This document shows, piece after piece, positions 20,611 through 33,061 of a stretch of 43,811 nucleotides of DNA. The first letter of the stretch is position 1, and every line of letters begins with the position of its first letter. The stretch is from Geosiphon pyriformis (taxonomy: Eukaryota; Glomeromycota; Glomeromycetes; Archaeosporales; Geosiphonaceae). The stretch is taken from positions 1-43,811 of the forward strand of contig JAAOMT010000517.1 of the NCBI GenBank assembly GCA_016748015.1. The letters run 5' to 3'. The position numbers and the translations under genes are program-made. The notes under the pieces were generated by a model. It did no database searches. It was not told where the DNA came from and saw nothing but the letters and a program-made list of their open reading frames with translations.

Positions 20611-23177
20611 AACAAAAATGAAATTTACAATAAAAACTTTTCATTTGCCACCTGGATATAAAAGTTTCATTAATTTTGAAACGATTTACCGTGGGTTGAT
20701 CCCAATTTTTAAATTCTTTAAAGTTTTTCCCGATTACAAAGGTTCGATCCATGAATAAAAATTTATTTTTACTGAAAAAATATAAAGTCATTTCAAGATG
20801 TAGAGTGTAAGGATAGCTTTTTAATTGTTTAATTTTGAAAATGAAACTCCATTCTGTTACCTTTAACTGAAGAATCGAAGATTTTTATGTTTAAATTTTT
20901 TTGAAAATTTTAAATCAGTTTCATAATATTTCCGAGCAAAATTTAGTTAAAACTCATACCCACATTAACGGAAAATTTTATTCTTAACCTTTATATCTTT
21001 GATATATTAAATTTTTCTTTTTTAATAATAGAAAAAAAAGAACATTCCAAGATAAAGTTGATGTTAATTTGTGAAACCAACTATTTTATTTGGTGAAACC
21101 GTTTGACCGGTTTTTAGTTATTTTTATTTCAAAAACTCCGTTCCCTGTTACCAGATCCAATTTATCCCAGGAAAATTCCTAAAAATAATAATATCAATAA
21201 AGGGAATTATTCTGGCGTCTATTTATAAGAATTCTCTGTTATAAACCGCTAAAAATTTTAACAATAAAAATTAATGACAGATATTTAACTAGGTTTCTAT
21301 TTACGTTACTTTCAAATTAAATTGTAAAAGAAATTGGAAATTACCCAACTTTCTAACAAACAAATAATAGTATGTGATATTAAATCCTTTAGAAATTGAG
21401 TAATTACGATGGCGTAAGTAACTATATCCATAATAAACGTAGAGATTTTAACATTTACTACGTTTCAAAAATTGGAAAGATAAATTTCAAAAATTGGCGT
21501 TTAGGAATATTCCTGGGAGCTTCGATTAAATTCTTTCGGATCTGTATAAAGAGGAAGGTAAACAATATTTTGATACGACTGGTTTAATCAAAGTATTATC
21601 CAAACAAATTTTTATTGTAAATGAAGGACGTGACATAATTCGTGGCAGCATACAGCTAGGTTCTCTATAAAATAATTAGCATTTTAGAAGTGTGATAAAA
21701 CATGGACAAAACTGACTATTTCCATAGTGAATAAAAAACCCTTTCCAAAAATTGAGAATATGATTATGACAAGAACAATTTTTCAGCTATTTACACAATA
21801 CCCCAATTCTTAGAATGACAGAAAGGTTAGAAATAATTTTTAGAAAGATCCCATCCTTTTCCAGAATAGTATTCTCTACAATCTAAATTCTTGCTAGAAA
21901 AAATTCAAACGGTAAATTTTTTTTATTTCTTCACAAATTTTGGAGAAATTTGCCTGAATTATACTTTTTACTCTGTTCCTCGTTAGAAGTGGTTTAATTT
22001 TTTATAGCTGAATTTGATTAAAATAAACCTAATATCAATAATTTAAATCTATTATCATTGCTGATAAGATTTTCTCATAAACCAAGATCGGGGGTATTTG
22101 AATGTTTAGACCAACAGTTTTGCCAAACGGTTTCCCCGACCATTAGAAAAAGGCGATCAATCAATATTTGCATCATAAATTCAAATTATTTCCATTTGGA
22201 GTCTAGAATGATCGTAGAATTGTCTTGATTAACTAAAATTCTGTTTTTTTCTTTTTAAGAAGGTGACAAACTATGGAGTGGGAAATTCAACAAGATCCAG
22301 AGTTCAATTTTTCTTTGAAAATTTTTTATTTTTTATTTCGATTACCTAAGAATCTTTGCTAATTGATTTTAATCTTCCCTAAACAAAGCTATACATGTAT
22401 CATGTGTCTCCGAAAGATTTATGCTTTCAATTAAAAATTTCACGCTATTGCTAACGAATAGCGATTGAATTTAATTCCTAATCAAAAACATCTAAGCAAA
22501 AAAAAACTAATTTCCAAATTATTAACCAAATTAACCTCACCGCAATGAATAATTTTTTGGCTTTATTTACGTAAAAATATTGACATAAAACATACTCTTT
22601 ACCGGACTTCAGATTCTTTGGGGCTTCACAAAATATTACGATTCTTGCCTAAAAAAATCTAAAAAATATTAATATGATTAATGAATGAATTTAAAACAAG
22701 CATTAAATTGACAGGAAACTTTTGATATTAAAAAAACTTTGGTTATCGAATCAAAAATGACAAGTCAGTATATTCAATTTAAATGGAATTTTTATTATTT
22801 CAACCCTTATGACCGAAAGCAAACTCCAACATTTAAAAATTATCGGATTTATCTATATTTTATCTGATTAAAGAATCTTTTGAAAACCAAGTCTAGGAAT
22901 TTTAAGTTTTTTCATATAGATTTCTATTCCCCCATCATTTTTTCGAGCAATATAATGAATCTTCATCACTACTCCATTTCTCCCACGTTAATAATAGATT
23001 AGGGGATAAACTGATTATCAAAAAACACTAAATGTATACGATCGAAGAGATTTTCCTTTTTTATTCGGGGATGCCTTGATAAACAAAAAATAAAATTATT
23101 GAATAAACTTTTTTAATAAAGATAAAACAGAATTACCAACTTCAAATCATTGAATTTGTATCTCTTTGGTTTTAAAA
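20611..23177. other. Long AT-rich intergenic region, nothing assigned
   Basis: The divergent upstream regions of the 19240-20610(-) and 23178-24623(+) lipase-like genes share this 2.5-kb space. No gene, RNA or array is supported. Confidence 0.45.
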
Positions 23178-24623
23178 ATGCACGTCGGTAAAAAAGAAAT
23201 TCTTCAAAGAGTTCAACGTTATTTTCATGAACATCCAGAAAAAAAAAAGTTTATTGCTCACATTTGTTTGACTAGTTTAGTTTTGCTACATGTTATTTTG
23301 CTCCTTAATTACATCGGAAATTTTAAACTATATCTTATAAAAGATTCTGAACCAAAATCCAGGACAAGATCAGACAATTTACTTGGTCCTAATATAATAT
23401 CACTCGTGACAGAAGGCTCAGATTCTTTACGAAAGAGGTCATTCAACCTTGATCATCAGAATTTTACCTTGCCAAATTCCAGAACAGAAATTGATAAAAG
23501 ATCACAAAAGATACCCGAAAAAATCTTGATACAAGAAGACAACCCGCTATGGCAATATTTAAAGGAAATGGCGCATATTGCGAACTTGGGTTATTGCTCT
23601 ATAAACAATAATGTAGGAATTCAAGTGCCAGGAATTAAATGTAAGAAATTTATAAATTTTTCGGTATGTTGTATGATTGAAAAATCACAATATAATAAAT
23701 TTACTTGGAAAATTTTTTAGCTAACGTTTATCACGATCGCTCCCAACAAAAAATTATCGCTTATTTCACTGGATTTGAACGTAAACTTGATGATTGGTAT
23801 AATAGAAGATCACTTTCTCCAAAGGTTTTTTCTTTTGGTCATATATTTGGAGCAGAACGCGAAGCTTTCGTGGACGCAACTTGGCTATCGCATGTTGATG
23901 ACATGTTTCCTAGACTCAGAACTGAAATTCCAAAGTTACTATCGGCTGACCTACAAACTGTTGTATTTACTGGGCACGGAGCGGGTGGAGGTTTGTGATC
24001 TTAACTTTTAGTTTCCATTGGACAATTAAACCTTGCATTTACTCAATAATAACTTTGAACCCCTTTTTTTCCTTTTTCCTTTTTCCTTTTTCCTTTTTCC
24101 TTTAAAGCGTATGCAATACTTGCTGCACTCGAATTCAAAGTTTATATATCTGATCCGAAAAATTCTCGAAAATTTTCTTCTCTCAATATCAAGATAGAGG
24201 TGGTTACATTTGGTCAACCGCGTGTAGGATCAGTTTCTTTTGCTCAAGCTGTAAATGATGTGGACATTGAGATCTACCGAGTTACACATAAGAATGATTA
24301 TGTTTCGAGGCTTCAATTACCCAGATCTGGTGTCATTTCTTTTAGACATCACCCTACAGAATACTGGCTCACCGATACTTCTTGTGACTGTCCTGACGAA
24401 GCGGTTTCAGCCCAATTGTATATGTGTTCTGGTCTCGAAGAGCGTCAAGTAAATATAGAAATTTTTGCTTCTTTTCAAAATTAAACTGAAAATGTTATCT
24501 TATTTTTTAATCATTTCAAAATAGGATTGTAATGCTGGACAAACCGGAGATAACGAGTCATCATTTTCTAACCATAAAGGTCTTTATTTTGATGTTGAAT
24601 TTGGCAAATGTAACAACAAATGA
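23178..24623 (+). CDS. Class 3 lipase-like pseudoenzyme, Gly elbow
   Basis: Four exons: 23178-23640, 23721-23990, 24108-24448 and 24525-24623 (phases 1, 1, 0), 390 residues. The start is the ATG at 23178, since the upstream extension has only a TTG. The membrane anchor spans residues 25-45 (F-I-A-H-I-C-L-T-S-L-V-L-L-H-V). After the helix L-G-Y-C the core follows. The elbow is F-T-G-H-G-A-G-G, with Gly241 in place of Ser. The core strand is V-T-F-G-Q-P-R-V-G-S. The catalytic Asp308 is in R-V-T-H-K-N-D-Y-V. The catalytic His is kept as N-H-K-G-L-Y-F. The second intron carries a pure (CCTTTTT)n pyrimidine tract up to the acceptor. Head-on (convergent) with the next gene, 656 bases away. Confidence 0.9.
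24060..24103. repeat. (CCTTTTT)n pyrimidine microsatellite in an intron
   Basis: A pure pyrimidine tract of CCTTTTT units runs to within a few bases of the third-exon acceptor of the lipase-like gene and probably serves as its polypyrimidine tract. Confidence 0.8.
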
Positions 24624-25278
24624 CGATGCCTTTTCGCTCTCATCTTGCACAACCATTTTGTTGAAATATTCTTTACAAAAATGGTTTATTGAACCACGAA
24701 AAATATACATTTTAGTAGATCTTCGTTTTATATTGGAGAAATAAATAAACAAAACTTAATTTCATAAATTTCACATTTAATTTATTTCTTTTAAAAATCT
24801 AAGATAATGGTTTAATATTGATCCAAAAATAATCTTTTATGCATTGATACATCAGTTTATCTCATAATATTCTCTTCACTTTATTCATAAAATAATGAGC
24901 AATGTAATTAGTATATTTGACACATCTTTTTAAAAAAAACAGATATAAGACTTTTATAATTGGTAATTCTCCCAAAAAAAAAGCAATTTATTCATTAAAT
25001 TTTTGGTTTTCTGTTTGTTTTTTTTAAAGTAAAAGTTATCATTAAAAAAGTTATGTGCAAATATAAAAAAAATTATTTTCTAAATAATTGTTAATTAAAT
25101 GGTTAAATGTTATCATAACTTATATTTGTTTTTTCAATATCTTGGTAAATTTATACTTAAAAATTATATTGGTTATTAAACCATAAAATAATTTAATAAT
25201 AATGCTATATAACTTGTTTTTTTATTCAATATTTATATTTATTATGTATTGTTAAATTCTGGATATTTTTAAATTTTT
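24624..25278. other. Convergent intergenic region, nothing assigned
   Basis: AT-rich DNA between two convergent lipase-like genes. It should hold both 3' untranslated regions, but no clear signals can be assigned. Confidence 0.4.
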
Positions 25279-26648
25279 TTAACTTTTAAATTTTTTACTT
25301 AAACACTCTCCCATTTTGTATCCAAAATAAGGACCTAGTTTTTGTTGCCCACGAGTCTTCTTTGGAGCATTTTTATTACATTCCTAAAAAAAGGGTATTA
25401 GGAAAAAATTAAAAAAACTTCAATAACTAATTAATTAATTAATTAATTAAATGTCTACTTCTGGTTCTCCAATATATCCCAAAGGTTTCCGTACACCGAT
25501 ACATTCGTAAATCTCTTCTTTTCCAAGTTTACAATCGCAATTATTCCCAATCCAAATTTCTACGGTATGATGAAAATATGTTGTATTTCCTTTTTGTGAG
25601 GGAAATTGCGGAATGTAATCATCTTGATAGGTAATTCTCCATACTTTTTGGATTAAATTATTCTGAATCTCAATTTGATTTAATTCTTTGTTTACAAAAT
25701 TTGAAAATTCCCAATCACCAAAACGTGGTGAACCGAATGTTAATACTTGGATGTCTGGGTAATGAGGGAATGGTCTATTTTTTTTCAGACCCTTAATAAC
25801 CAGTTTTGATTGAGAGTCTTTTTGAACCCTTTTAAAATCTAAAGCTGCAAATACCGCTAACACTTTATTTTAAATTTGAGTTTGAAAGAAAATTAAAAAT
25901 TTCACGCTTAAAAAAGATGCAAATAATTTTGAACAAACAAGGTTTTCTCAATATTTTAACTTACCACCGCCGAGGTAATGACCAACAAATATAATTTTAT
26001 TAATATTTTTTCCCGCCCCCCAAAAGTTAAGAAATTTGTTTACCAATTTTTGCTTGAAGGTTTCATATTTATTGTATAATTCTTTATCAACCCGAGCTTT
26101 TGGCTCATTTTGATACTGAATCAACTCTTTAGGTAAAACACGCCATCGACTTCTGGTGTGATGGAAAGCAATGTAGAGAACATTTTCAACTGGATAAAAA
26201 CCAACGTACACTCCTTGACTTAATTTATCTGGCTCATGTGACAAACAGTAGGCTGCACTAGCAAATTGAGCTGCAGTTTCCAGTCTGGGTAAAAGTGAGC
26301 TATTTTTGGGAATTAAAATCTTTGTCTGGACTTGTTTTTCGTTTCGTTTCAACGGCCAAGAAATATTTCTTTATTTGAAAAAAAGGAATTATGGTGTATC
26401 GAAATTTGTGACCAAAATTCATTGCAATTTTTTATTCACGTTCAAACCTACTTTAAAACTTGGCCGGTCAACGACCAAGGTTCTGAAGACACTGTTTTTT
26501 TAGCATGAAAGGTAAAATTCTCAAAACTAATGTGTATTTCTGGCTTTATAAAATATATGCAAAAACCCCATAATAACAGAATATGTACAAGAGAAAAATA
26601 ATTTTGTTGCCAAAGTGTCCTTTGCAAAAATTCTAAACTACGTGTCAT
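25279..26648 (-). CDS. Class 3 lipase-like pseudoenzyme, Tyr elbow, altered introns
   Basis: Exons: 26648-26452, 26368-25965, 25856-25459 and 25383-25279 (phases 2, 1, 0), 367 residues. Anchor at about residues 17-34 (Y-F-S-L-V-H-I-L-L-L-W-G-F). The intron that divides G-[IV]-Y-V in all the complete relatives is absent (Q-G-V-Y-V-G-F-Y is continuous). Instead a phase-2 intron (GTAGGT...AAAG) lies further upstream in the linker. The elbow is F-V-G-H-Y-L-G-G, with Tyr197 for Ser. The core strand is L-T-F-G-S-P-R-F-G-D. The Asp is kept (R-I-T-Y-Q-D-D-Y-I-P). The C-terminal exon reads E-C-N-K ... Q-K-L-G-P-Y-F-G-Y-K-M-G-E-C, so the catalytic His is Lys. The inserted loop before the core strand is basic and longer than usual. 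Confidence 0.85.
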
Positions 26649-28331
26649 TTCGACTGATAGTGATCGATTTTTTAATAAAAATATTTAATAAGAATTATTT
26701 GCTTTAGTTAAAAAGTAGGTTTCAGAATCGAACAAAAAATACCCTTAAATGGAGAACATGCAATTCAATTGATCGCACAGATTTGAGCCTTTTGATTTAG
26801 CCATAATAGTAACAAAAGATTTTTCTGTTGACACTTAAATGAGAAAACGTCCAAAAAAGAATTGGACTTAGATAATTATGAGATATTTGGAAGATGAAAA
26901 AAATACGTATTCAATTAATTATAATGGTTTTGAGAAAATGACTTTTGCTTTTAGCTTTATTTGCTGTATTTTCAGATGATTAAATATTAGTATTATTTTT
27001 TATATTTTAATTAACGGTGATAGATTTGTTTATCAACCCCAAGATTTTTGAAATGGAGATGATTTCATTATAATAAGAATATCATCAAGGAAATACTCGT
27101 ATTTATAGTTTAATTACAAAAATTAGAAAAAAAATAACCGAATTTAAATCAGGAAATGTACTGTCGTAAAAAAAGGCTTTTTCATTATATTTATTTCAAG
27201 ATTGTGGATTGTACTTACAATTAGACTTGCAAAAGTTTCGAGAATCTAAATTTAGAATCATTTTGGAATTTCATTCCGATTCTCACATCAATGCTAGACA
27301 ATATTAAAGACTTAAATTATTTCAAATGACTGATATAATTTTGAAGGTCATGCTAATAGGAAATATCTTATTCCAGTCTTCATTTGGGAACTAGGTAAAT
27401 CATCTCACGACTAAAACTTGATTTAAAAAAAGAAATCAATCCAATTATGCTTTAGGTAGTTTCAATTTAATGTAAACCCATATTATTAGTTTAGAATTTT
27501 CGCTGAAAGTAAAATAAACCAAGTTACATTATACTAAAAAGATTTGAATTTATAAATTTTTCTCTGATTTTTTTTTAGCTTCTTAAAAACATAACTGGAA
27601 AACGAACAAAACGCTAGCCAAAGTAAAAAGTGTTTTTTGTTGAAGAAGATTAAGCATTAACAATAATTTATTTTTTAAACTTACTTTTCCGTTATATTTA
27701 GTATGAAACGTCAAGGGCAAAATTAAATAATATTAGCCTTAAATATATTTAATAATACGAAATTTGCGTTTTATTTCATAATTTTCAAAATTAACCAACT
27801 GTTGAAAATAGATAAAATGAAAATAAACCAAGTTAATTCTAAAAGTGCAAAATTAGTGAAAAAGCTAGTAATTAAATCATTATTCACCATTTGTGCACCT
27901 AAAAATCAATTTTTATGAACGAAAAATATTATTTTTTTGGGGGGATTTAATTTCGAGAATTTTTTTTAAACCAATGCATCGCACTCTTTGGATATATATA
28001 TATAAATGTACCTTTTATTTAAAGGTGAAATATTACTTGTAAAACTCTAAAGTTTATTGTCAAAATTAAGAATCTAATTTTCACGGAATCTTGATGCTTT
28101 TTTATTTAATAATAAGCGATTTTATAAAAATTCCGGTAATCGATAAAACTCTTGAAATAAAGATATATTCATCATTTCAAAAGAATTAAATACCTTTTCC
28201 AGTAGTGTAAAATTTTATCGATAATCATAAAACTTTTTAGTTTGTTGATTTTAGAAATTTTTTACAATTCCTAGGATAGATAATGCTCAATAGTAATTAT
28301 AAGCTCTAAATTTACAGAAATTCAATTTAAT
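26649..28331. other. AT-rich intergenic region, nothing assigned
   Basis: No gene, RNA or repeat array is supported between the lipase-like gene and the assembly gap. Confidence 0.45.
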
Positions 28332-29311
28332 NNNNNNNNNNNNNNNNNNNNNNNNNNNNNNNNNNNNNNNNNNNNNNNNNNNNNNNNNNNNNNNNNNNNN
28401 NNNNNNNNNNNNNNNNNNNNNNNNNNNNNNNNNNNNNNNNNNNNNNNNNNNNNNNNNNNNNNNNNNNNNNNNNNNNNNNNNNNNNNNNNNNNNNNNNNNN
28501 NNNNNNNNNNNNNNNNNNNNNNNNNNNNNNNNNNNNNNNNNNNNNNNNNNNNNNNNNNNNNNNNNNNNNNNNNNNNNNNNNNNNNNNNNNNNNNNNNNNN
28601 NNNNNNNNNNNNNNNNNNNNNNNNNNNNNNNNNNNNNNNNNNNNNNNNNNNNNNNNNNNNNNNNNNNNNNNNNNNNNNNNNNNNNNNNNNNNNNNNNNNN
28701 NNNNNNNNNNNNNNNNNNNNNNNNNNNNNNNNNNNNNNNNNNNNNNNNNNNNNNNNNNNNNNNNNNNNNNNNNNNNNNNNNNNNNNNNNNNNNNNNNNNN
28801 NNNNNNNNNNNNNNNNNNNNNNNNNNNNNNNNNNNNNNNNNNNNNNNNNNNNNNNNNNNNNNNNNNNNNNNNNNNNNNNNNNNNNNNNNNNNNNNNNNNN
28901 NNNNNNNNNNNNNNNNNNNNNNNNNNNNNNNNNNNNNNNNNNNNNNNNNNNNNNNNNNNNNNNNNNNNNNNNNNNNNNNNNNNNNNNNNNNNNNNNNNNN
29001 NNNNNNNNNNNNNNNNNNNNNNNNNNNNNNNNNNNNNNNNNNNNNNNNNNNNNNNNNNNNNNNNNNNNNNNNNNNNNNNNNNNNNNNNNNNNNNNNNNNN
29101 NNNNNNNNNNNNNNNNNNNNNNNNNNNNNNNNNNNNNNNNNNNNNNNNNNNNNNNNNNNNNNNNNNNNNNNNNNNNNNNNNNNNNNNNNNNNNNNNNNNN
29201 NNNNNNNNNNNNNNNNNNNNNNNNNNNNNNNNNNNNNNNNNNNNNNNNNNNNNNNNNNNNNNNNNNNNNNNNNNNNNNNNNNNNNNNNNNNNNNNNNNNN
29301 NNNNNNNNNNN
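28332..29311. other. Assembly gap of 980 N
   Basis: A run of N. The first exon of the following plus-strand lipase-like gene should lie here. Confidence 1.
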
Positions 29312-29324
29312 TTAATAATTAGGG

Positions 29325-30248
29325 CCAGAAATGATTAAAAGCCAAATAGAAAAAACCAAGTTTACACTAGAAAACTTCCTCCCTGATATGGGAGCTAAAA
29401 TTCCAATAAGATTTGATTCAAATTGGTGGAGATCATTGCCAGATGACTGTTTGAAACTGTTTGACGGTAGAATACAACGCGCTCTAATGATATTAACTGA
29501 CATAGAAGCGAATAAATCGATTCGTATTGTTTTAAGTGGACATGGTATTGGTGGATGTAAGCAATTATTAAAAATTTTGATTTATTCTTTTTCAAGCAAA
29601 AGTTTAAAAGTTAGTAGCTGGGATCCTAACTATATAGTTTAATTATGATATTAGTTTATGCAGAAATATACGGCTTGTTATTGATATCTCATCCAAGATA
29701 TAATGAAAATATTTCTACTACTATTATAACATTTGGCTCTCCACGTCCGGGAAATTCTCAGCTTGCAGCTCAATACCAGCAAAGGCTTAGAATTGGTCTC
29801 AGAGTCTACAGGATTACACATTCCAATGACTATTTCCCTCATTTTCCAAAGATATCAACCGATGGTAAACTATATATGCACCCTGGTACTGAGTATTGGA
29901 TTCCAGATAGTAATTGTAATTGCCAAGATCCTGATGCTTCCAAACTTCTTCGTGAAGGTTATGATATTATCTATGAATGTCCCGAATTTTCACTACAGGA
30001 TAAAAAAAAATATGGCGAAAATACGGTATTTATAGTTTTTATCAAAAAAAGGCTTTTATATAGAAAGTTATTTTAATTTATTATTTTAGAGTGTTATTAA
30101 GTAAATATAAAAATAGCTCATTTATTTAACTTTTTTGTAGGAATGCAATTTAGGTACTGATGGTAAAGGAACAAGAGCTCATTTCGGCCCTTATTTTGGA
30201 GTGACATTTGGAAGTTGTGAAGAGTATTATCCTATTGGTAGAATTTAA
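29325..30248 (+). CDS. Class 3 lipase-like pseudoenzyme, Gly elbow, 5' end in gap
   Basis: Visible exons: 29325-29556, 29655-30025 and 30141-30248 (phases 1 and 0 between them). The anchor and A-Y-C exon must be in the N gap. Exon sequence begins at G-P (the end of the family's F-F-K-G-P segment) after an ATTAG; the bases before it contain in-frame stops, so either a new intron splits F-F-K|G-P here or the gap edge is wrong. The elbow is L-S-G-H-G-I-G-G, with Gly for Ser. The core strand is I-T-F-G-S-P-R-P-G-N. The Asp is kept (R-I-T-H-S-N-D-Y-F-P). The His is kept (A-H-F-G-P-Y-F-G-V-T-F-G-S-C). The second junction codon gives Phe where the relatives have Ala/Val. Confidence 0.8.
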
Positions 30249-30439
30249 ATTTAGAAATTTGCAAAAAGTTTAGAAGCGAAAATATTTCATATAAAGTACG
30301 GGAAGAAAAATTTTACCCTTTGTTATTACACAATCTTTCAATAATCTGTTTTGTAAATAAATTCTCAAATAGCTAGTTTAAAACGCTAAATATATTAATT
30401 AAGAATAAGTAAAGAATTTTTTCACCACCTCTTTCGATT

Positions 30440-30790
30440 CAATTCTTTTTAACAAAATCCGGAACACTTGCCCACCCCTTTTGACCATAAAATGCTCTAA
30501 TTCAGCCAGATTTTTTCGCTACCTTTTTTCTACATTCTTCTTTACTATGCCTAAGGGAATCTCTTGGTAACACAACTACTAGTATGTTTGAGATCATAGT
30601 CTTGCTTAAAATGCCGGACACGTCTCAGCATTTTTGGTTTAAAGGTAAGTGTTTTTGTCAAAATCTCAACATAATAAGAGCCTGTAATTATTTGCTGGAA
30701 GCAGATCTGACTCATTTTTCCCTTTACGACTCCGGCCGATACAAAATTTTTACCCTATTTTTTGGGATCGAATGTGGACATTTATAAAAT
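30440..30790 (-). mobile_element. Decayed Tc1/mariner transposase fragment
   Basis: On the minus strand a stretch reads G-V-V-K-G-K-M-S ... I-T-G-S-Y-Y-V-E-I-L, then R-H-F-K-Q-D-Y-D-L-K-H-T-S-S, the block around the second catalytic Asp of Tc1-type DDE transposases. This is followed by broken C-terminal sequence with stops. GC-richer than its flanks. No terminal repeats were seen. It lies between the 3' ends of two convergent lipase-like genes. Confidence 0.65.
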
Positions 30791-31605
30791 TTAAGTCAGC
30801 TGTATTATGAAAATCATTAGTCGATTTTCTGTTTGCATTTTTGATACTTTTTTCAAATGATGGTGCCCATTAATAATTGAAGAAAAACATTTAAATATTC
30901 AAAAAACTATTCTCATTAAAATATCCAACATGTCTGTGCCATATTTTTTTTCCCATTTTAAAATCAGTAGTGTCATCCAACAAAATTTTTCTGCTAATCA
31001 TAAGATGATCTACTATTATTAATAAATTTATCTTTGTGTAAAATATATAACATTAATGAATTTGAATGGATCAAATAACAAGTTTAGTATTATTTGAAAT
31101 GCTTTAGCAGTTGTAAATATTTTCTAATACATTATTTAGAAAAGTTTAATAATGGTAATAATGGTAAGAAGATTGAAAGTTTTGCTATTAAAGAGAATAC
31201 TAAAATTATTGAAAGATGGCCTTCTGCCAAGATTTGCAAATTTATATAAAATTGATTTTATTTGGACTTATTACCAAATCAGCATTCATGGAAGATTGAA
31301 AGAAAAAGATGTATAATTTATAATACACAGCAAATTTAAAAGTCTTTAACCCATCCTGTAAGCTCATTTATTTTAAACTTTTTTTTAAAATCAAATTTTG
31401 TTTTTAAGATATAGATCAATTATTTAAGGTTTACGAAGGAATTAATATTTATACCAACTCTACACTATAAGTCTTGATTTAAATCCACCTCAATTTATAA
31501 AAGTTTGAAACTATTTTATAGCTAAAGTTTCCGCAAAATATATATTTTAAATAGCAAATAAGTTATATTCTTTTTTGATACGAATTGTGAACTTTAATTA
31601 ATTTA
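30791..31605. other. AT-rich intergenic, nothing assigned
   Basis: No gene or repeat is supported here. Confidence 0.45.
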
Positions 31606-33061
31606 TTATTCCCCGATCAAATTTCGTGTATCACATAAACCCATGACGACCCCGAAATAGGGCCCTTTGTGAGCCTTGTACGCTGTTTTATCTTCCCCTT
31701 TTTGGCCGACATTACATAACTTTTGAAAGGAATTAACAGAAAATCCCAAGTTAGATTGATGTAATAAATCGGTTTTTTCTGATTACCATCACTAACCGGA
31801 TGTTCTTCCGAACTGGGGCAAGTATAAAGCTTGAAATTTTCCATTCCAATTTCTTCTTCTGATCCTTGAACATTGGCCTGACCAGCACAATTACAATCTC
31901 TCACATCAATCCAAAACTCCAATCCATGATGCATGTAAAAAAAATCATTTCGAGGTGGTAATTGTTTTCGGGGAACATAATCATTGGCATTTGTTACACG
32001 CGCAATCAAGATTCCCAGTTCATTAACAGCACGAGCGAATTTGGCTGTTCCAATCCTCGGTTGGCCAAAAGTTACAATTGCAGTTTGGAGATCTTTGAAT
32101 TTTCCGTTTCCTTTTGATTTTTCAATTTCAAAGTAAAGTCCTGCTAAAAGGGCGTATGCTTTTATAAGATTGTGACAGAAATAAAAAAATTGACTAAATT
32201 AGATATTTCAATTATAGACATAAAAGCAATATCTACACAGCCTTAACTTTACAGAATATTTAAGATTACCTCCACCAACACCATGACCCGTAAATATGAG
32301 CTTTTCATAATTTTCGTAATTTTGAATTTTTCGATACAATTGAGGCAACATAACTTGTACATCCATATTCCAAATTTTGTCAACCAATGTATTATCAGGA
32401 GGTCTATTAAAGAGAGAACTAAAATCAAAATTTACTAAAACTTTTGGTCGCATTTTCCATTCGTTGGGACTCAAATTTTTTCCCCAAAAATAAGCAATAA
32501 TTTCTTTTTCGTTTGGGACTAGATGGATCTCAGCTATAGAAAGTAATTAAACTAAATTCATAAGAAATCTAAAAAAGTTGCATCAAAGTCTCCAGCCTGG
32601 GAATACTTTTAAAAAAATTTTTAGTTACCAATTTTATCGGGAGCCTCGTTTCCATTTGTAGGACTACAGTACCCTAGTGCTGCTACCTGTGCCATGCGGG
32701 CAAGTAAATCCCATGGCCCCGTATGAGGGGAGACCTCAATAATTTTCTGCGTTTTTAATGTAACTCGAGGTTGTTTTGATTTACCAAAAAAGTAAAAACT
32801 TGATTCCAACTTAGATCTAAAATTGCGAGAAAATGCGTTTCTTGGTGATAATCTTGGATGTAAATTTAACCAATTGCTGATATTATATTGGTTTTCTTCA
32901 GGGGTTCGACTTAGGAATTCAAAAGATTTGAGGGAGTTAAAAAATTTGTTGTAAAATAATATTATCACTATAAATAAAAAGAATGTATAAAGTGAGGTTT
33001 TATGAAAAACTATCTTGAAATTTTTTCTGACGTTACTTCGAGAAAAATTTATGAGATACAT
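31606..33061 (-). CDS. Class 3 lipase-like pseudoenzyme, Gly elbow
   Basis: Exons: 33061-32629, 32533-32270, 32158-31797 and 31719-31606 (phases 1, 1, 0), 390 residues. Anchor at about residues 24-41 (L-Y-T-F-F-L-F-I-V-I-I-L-F-Y) after a basic N-terminus. The third intron is best started at CCG|GTTAGT (31796) because this keeps phase 0. The elbow is F-T-G-H-G-V-G-G, with Gly229 for Ser. The core strand is V-T-F-G-Q-P-R-I-G-T. The Asp is kept (R-V-T-N-A-N-D-Y-V-P-R). The His is kept (A-H-K-G-P-Y-F-G-V-V-M-G-L-C). The oxyanion segment is A-Y-F-W-G-K. Closest in motif pattern to the 19240-20610 gene. Confidence 0.9.

Noticed and set aside
20740-20752. GGTTCGATCC resembling a tRNA B box
   Set aside because: No A box, no acceptor-stem pairing and no anticodon arm at the right distance.
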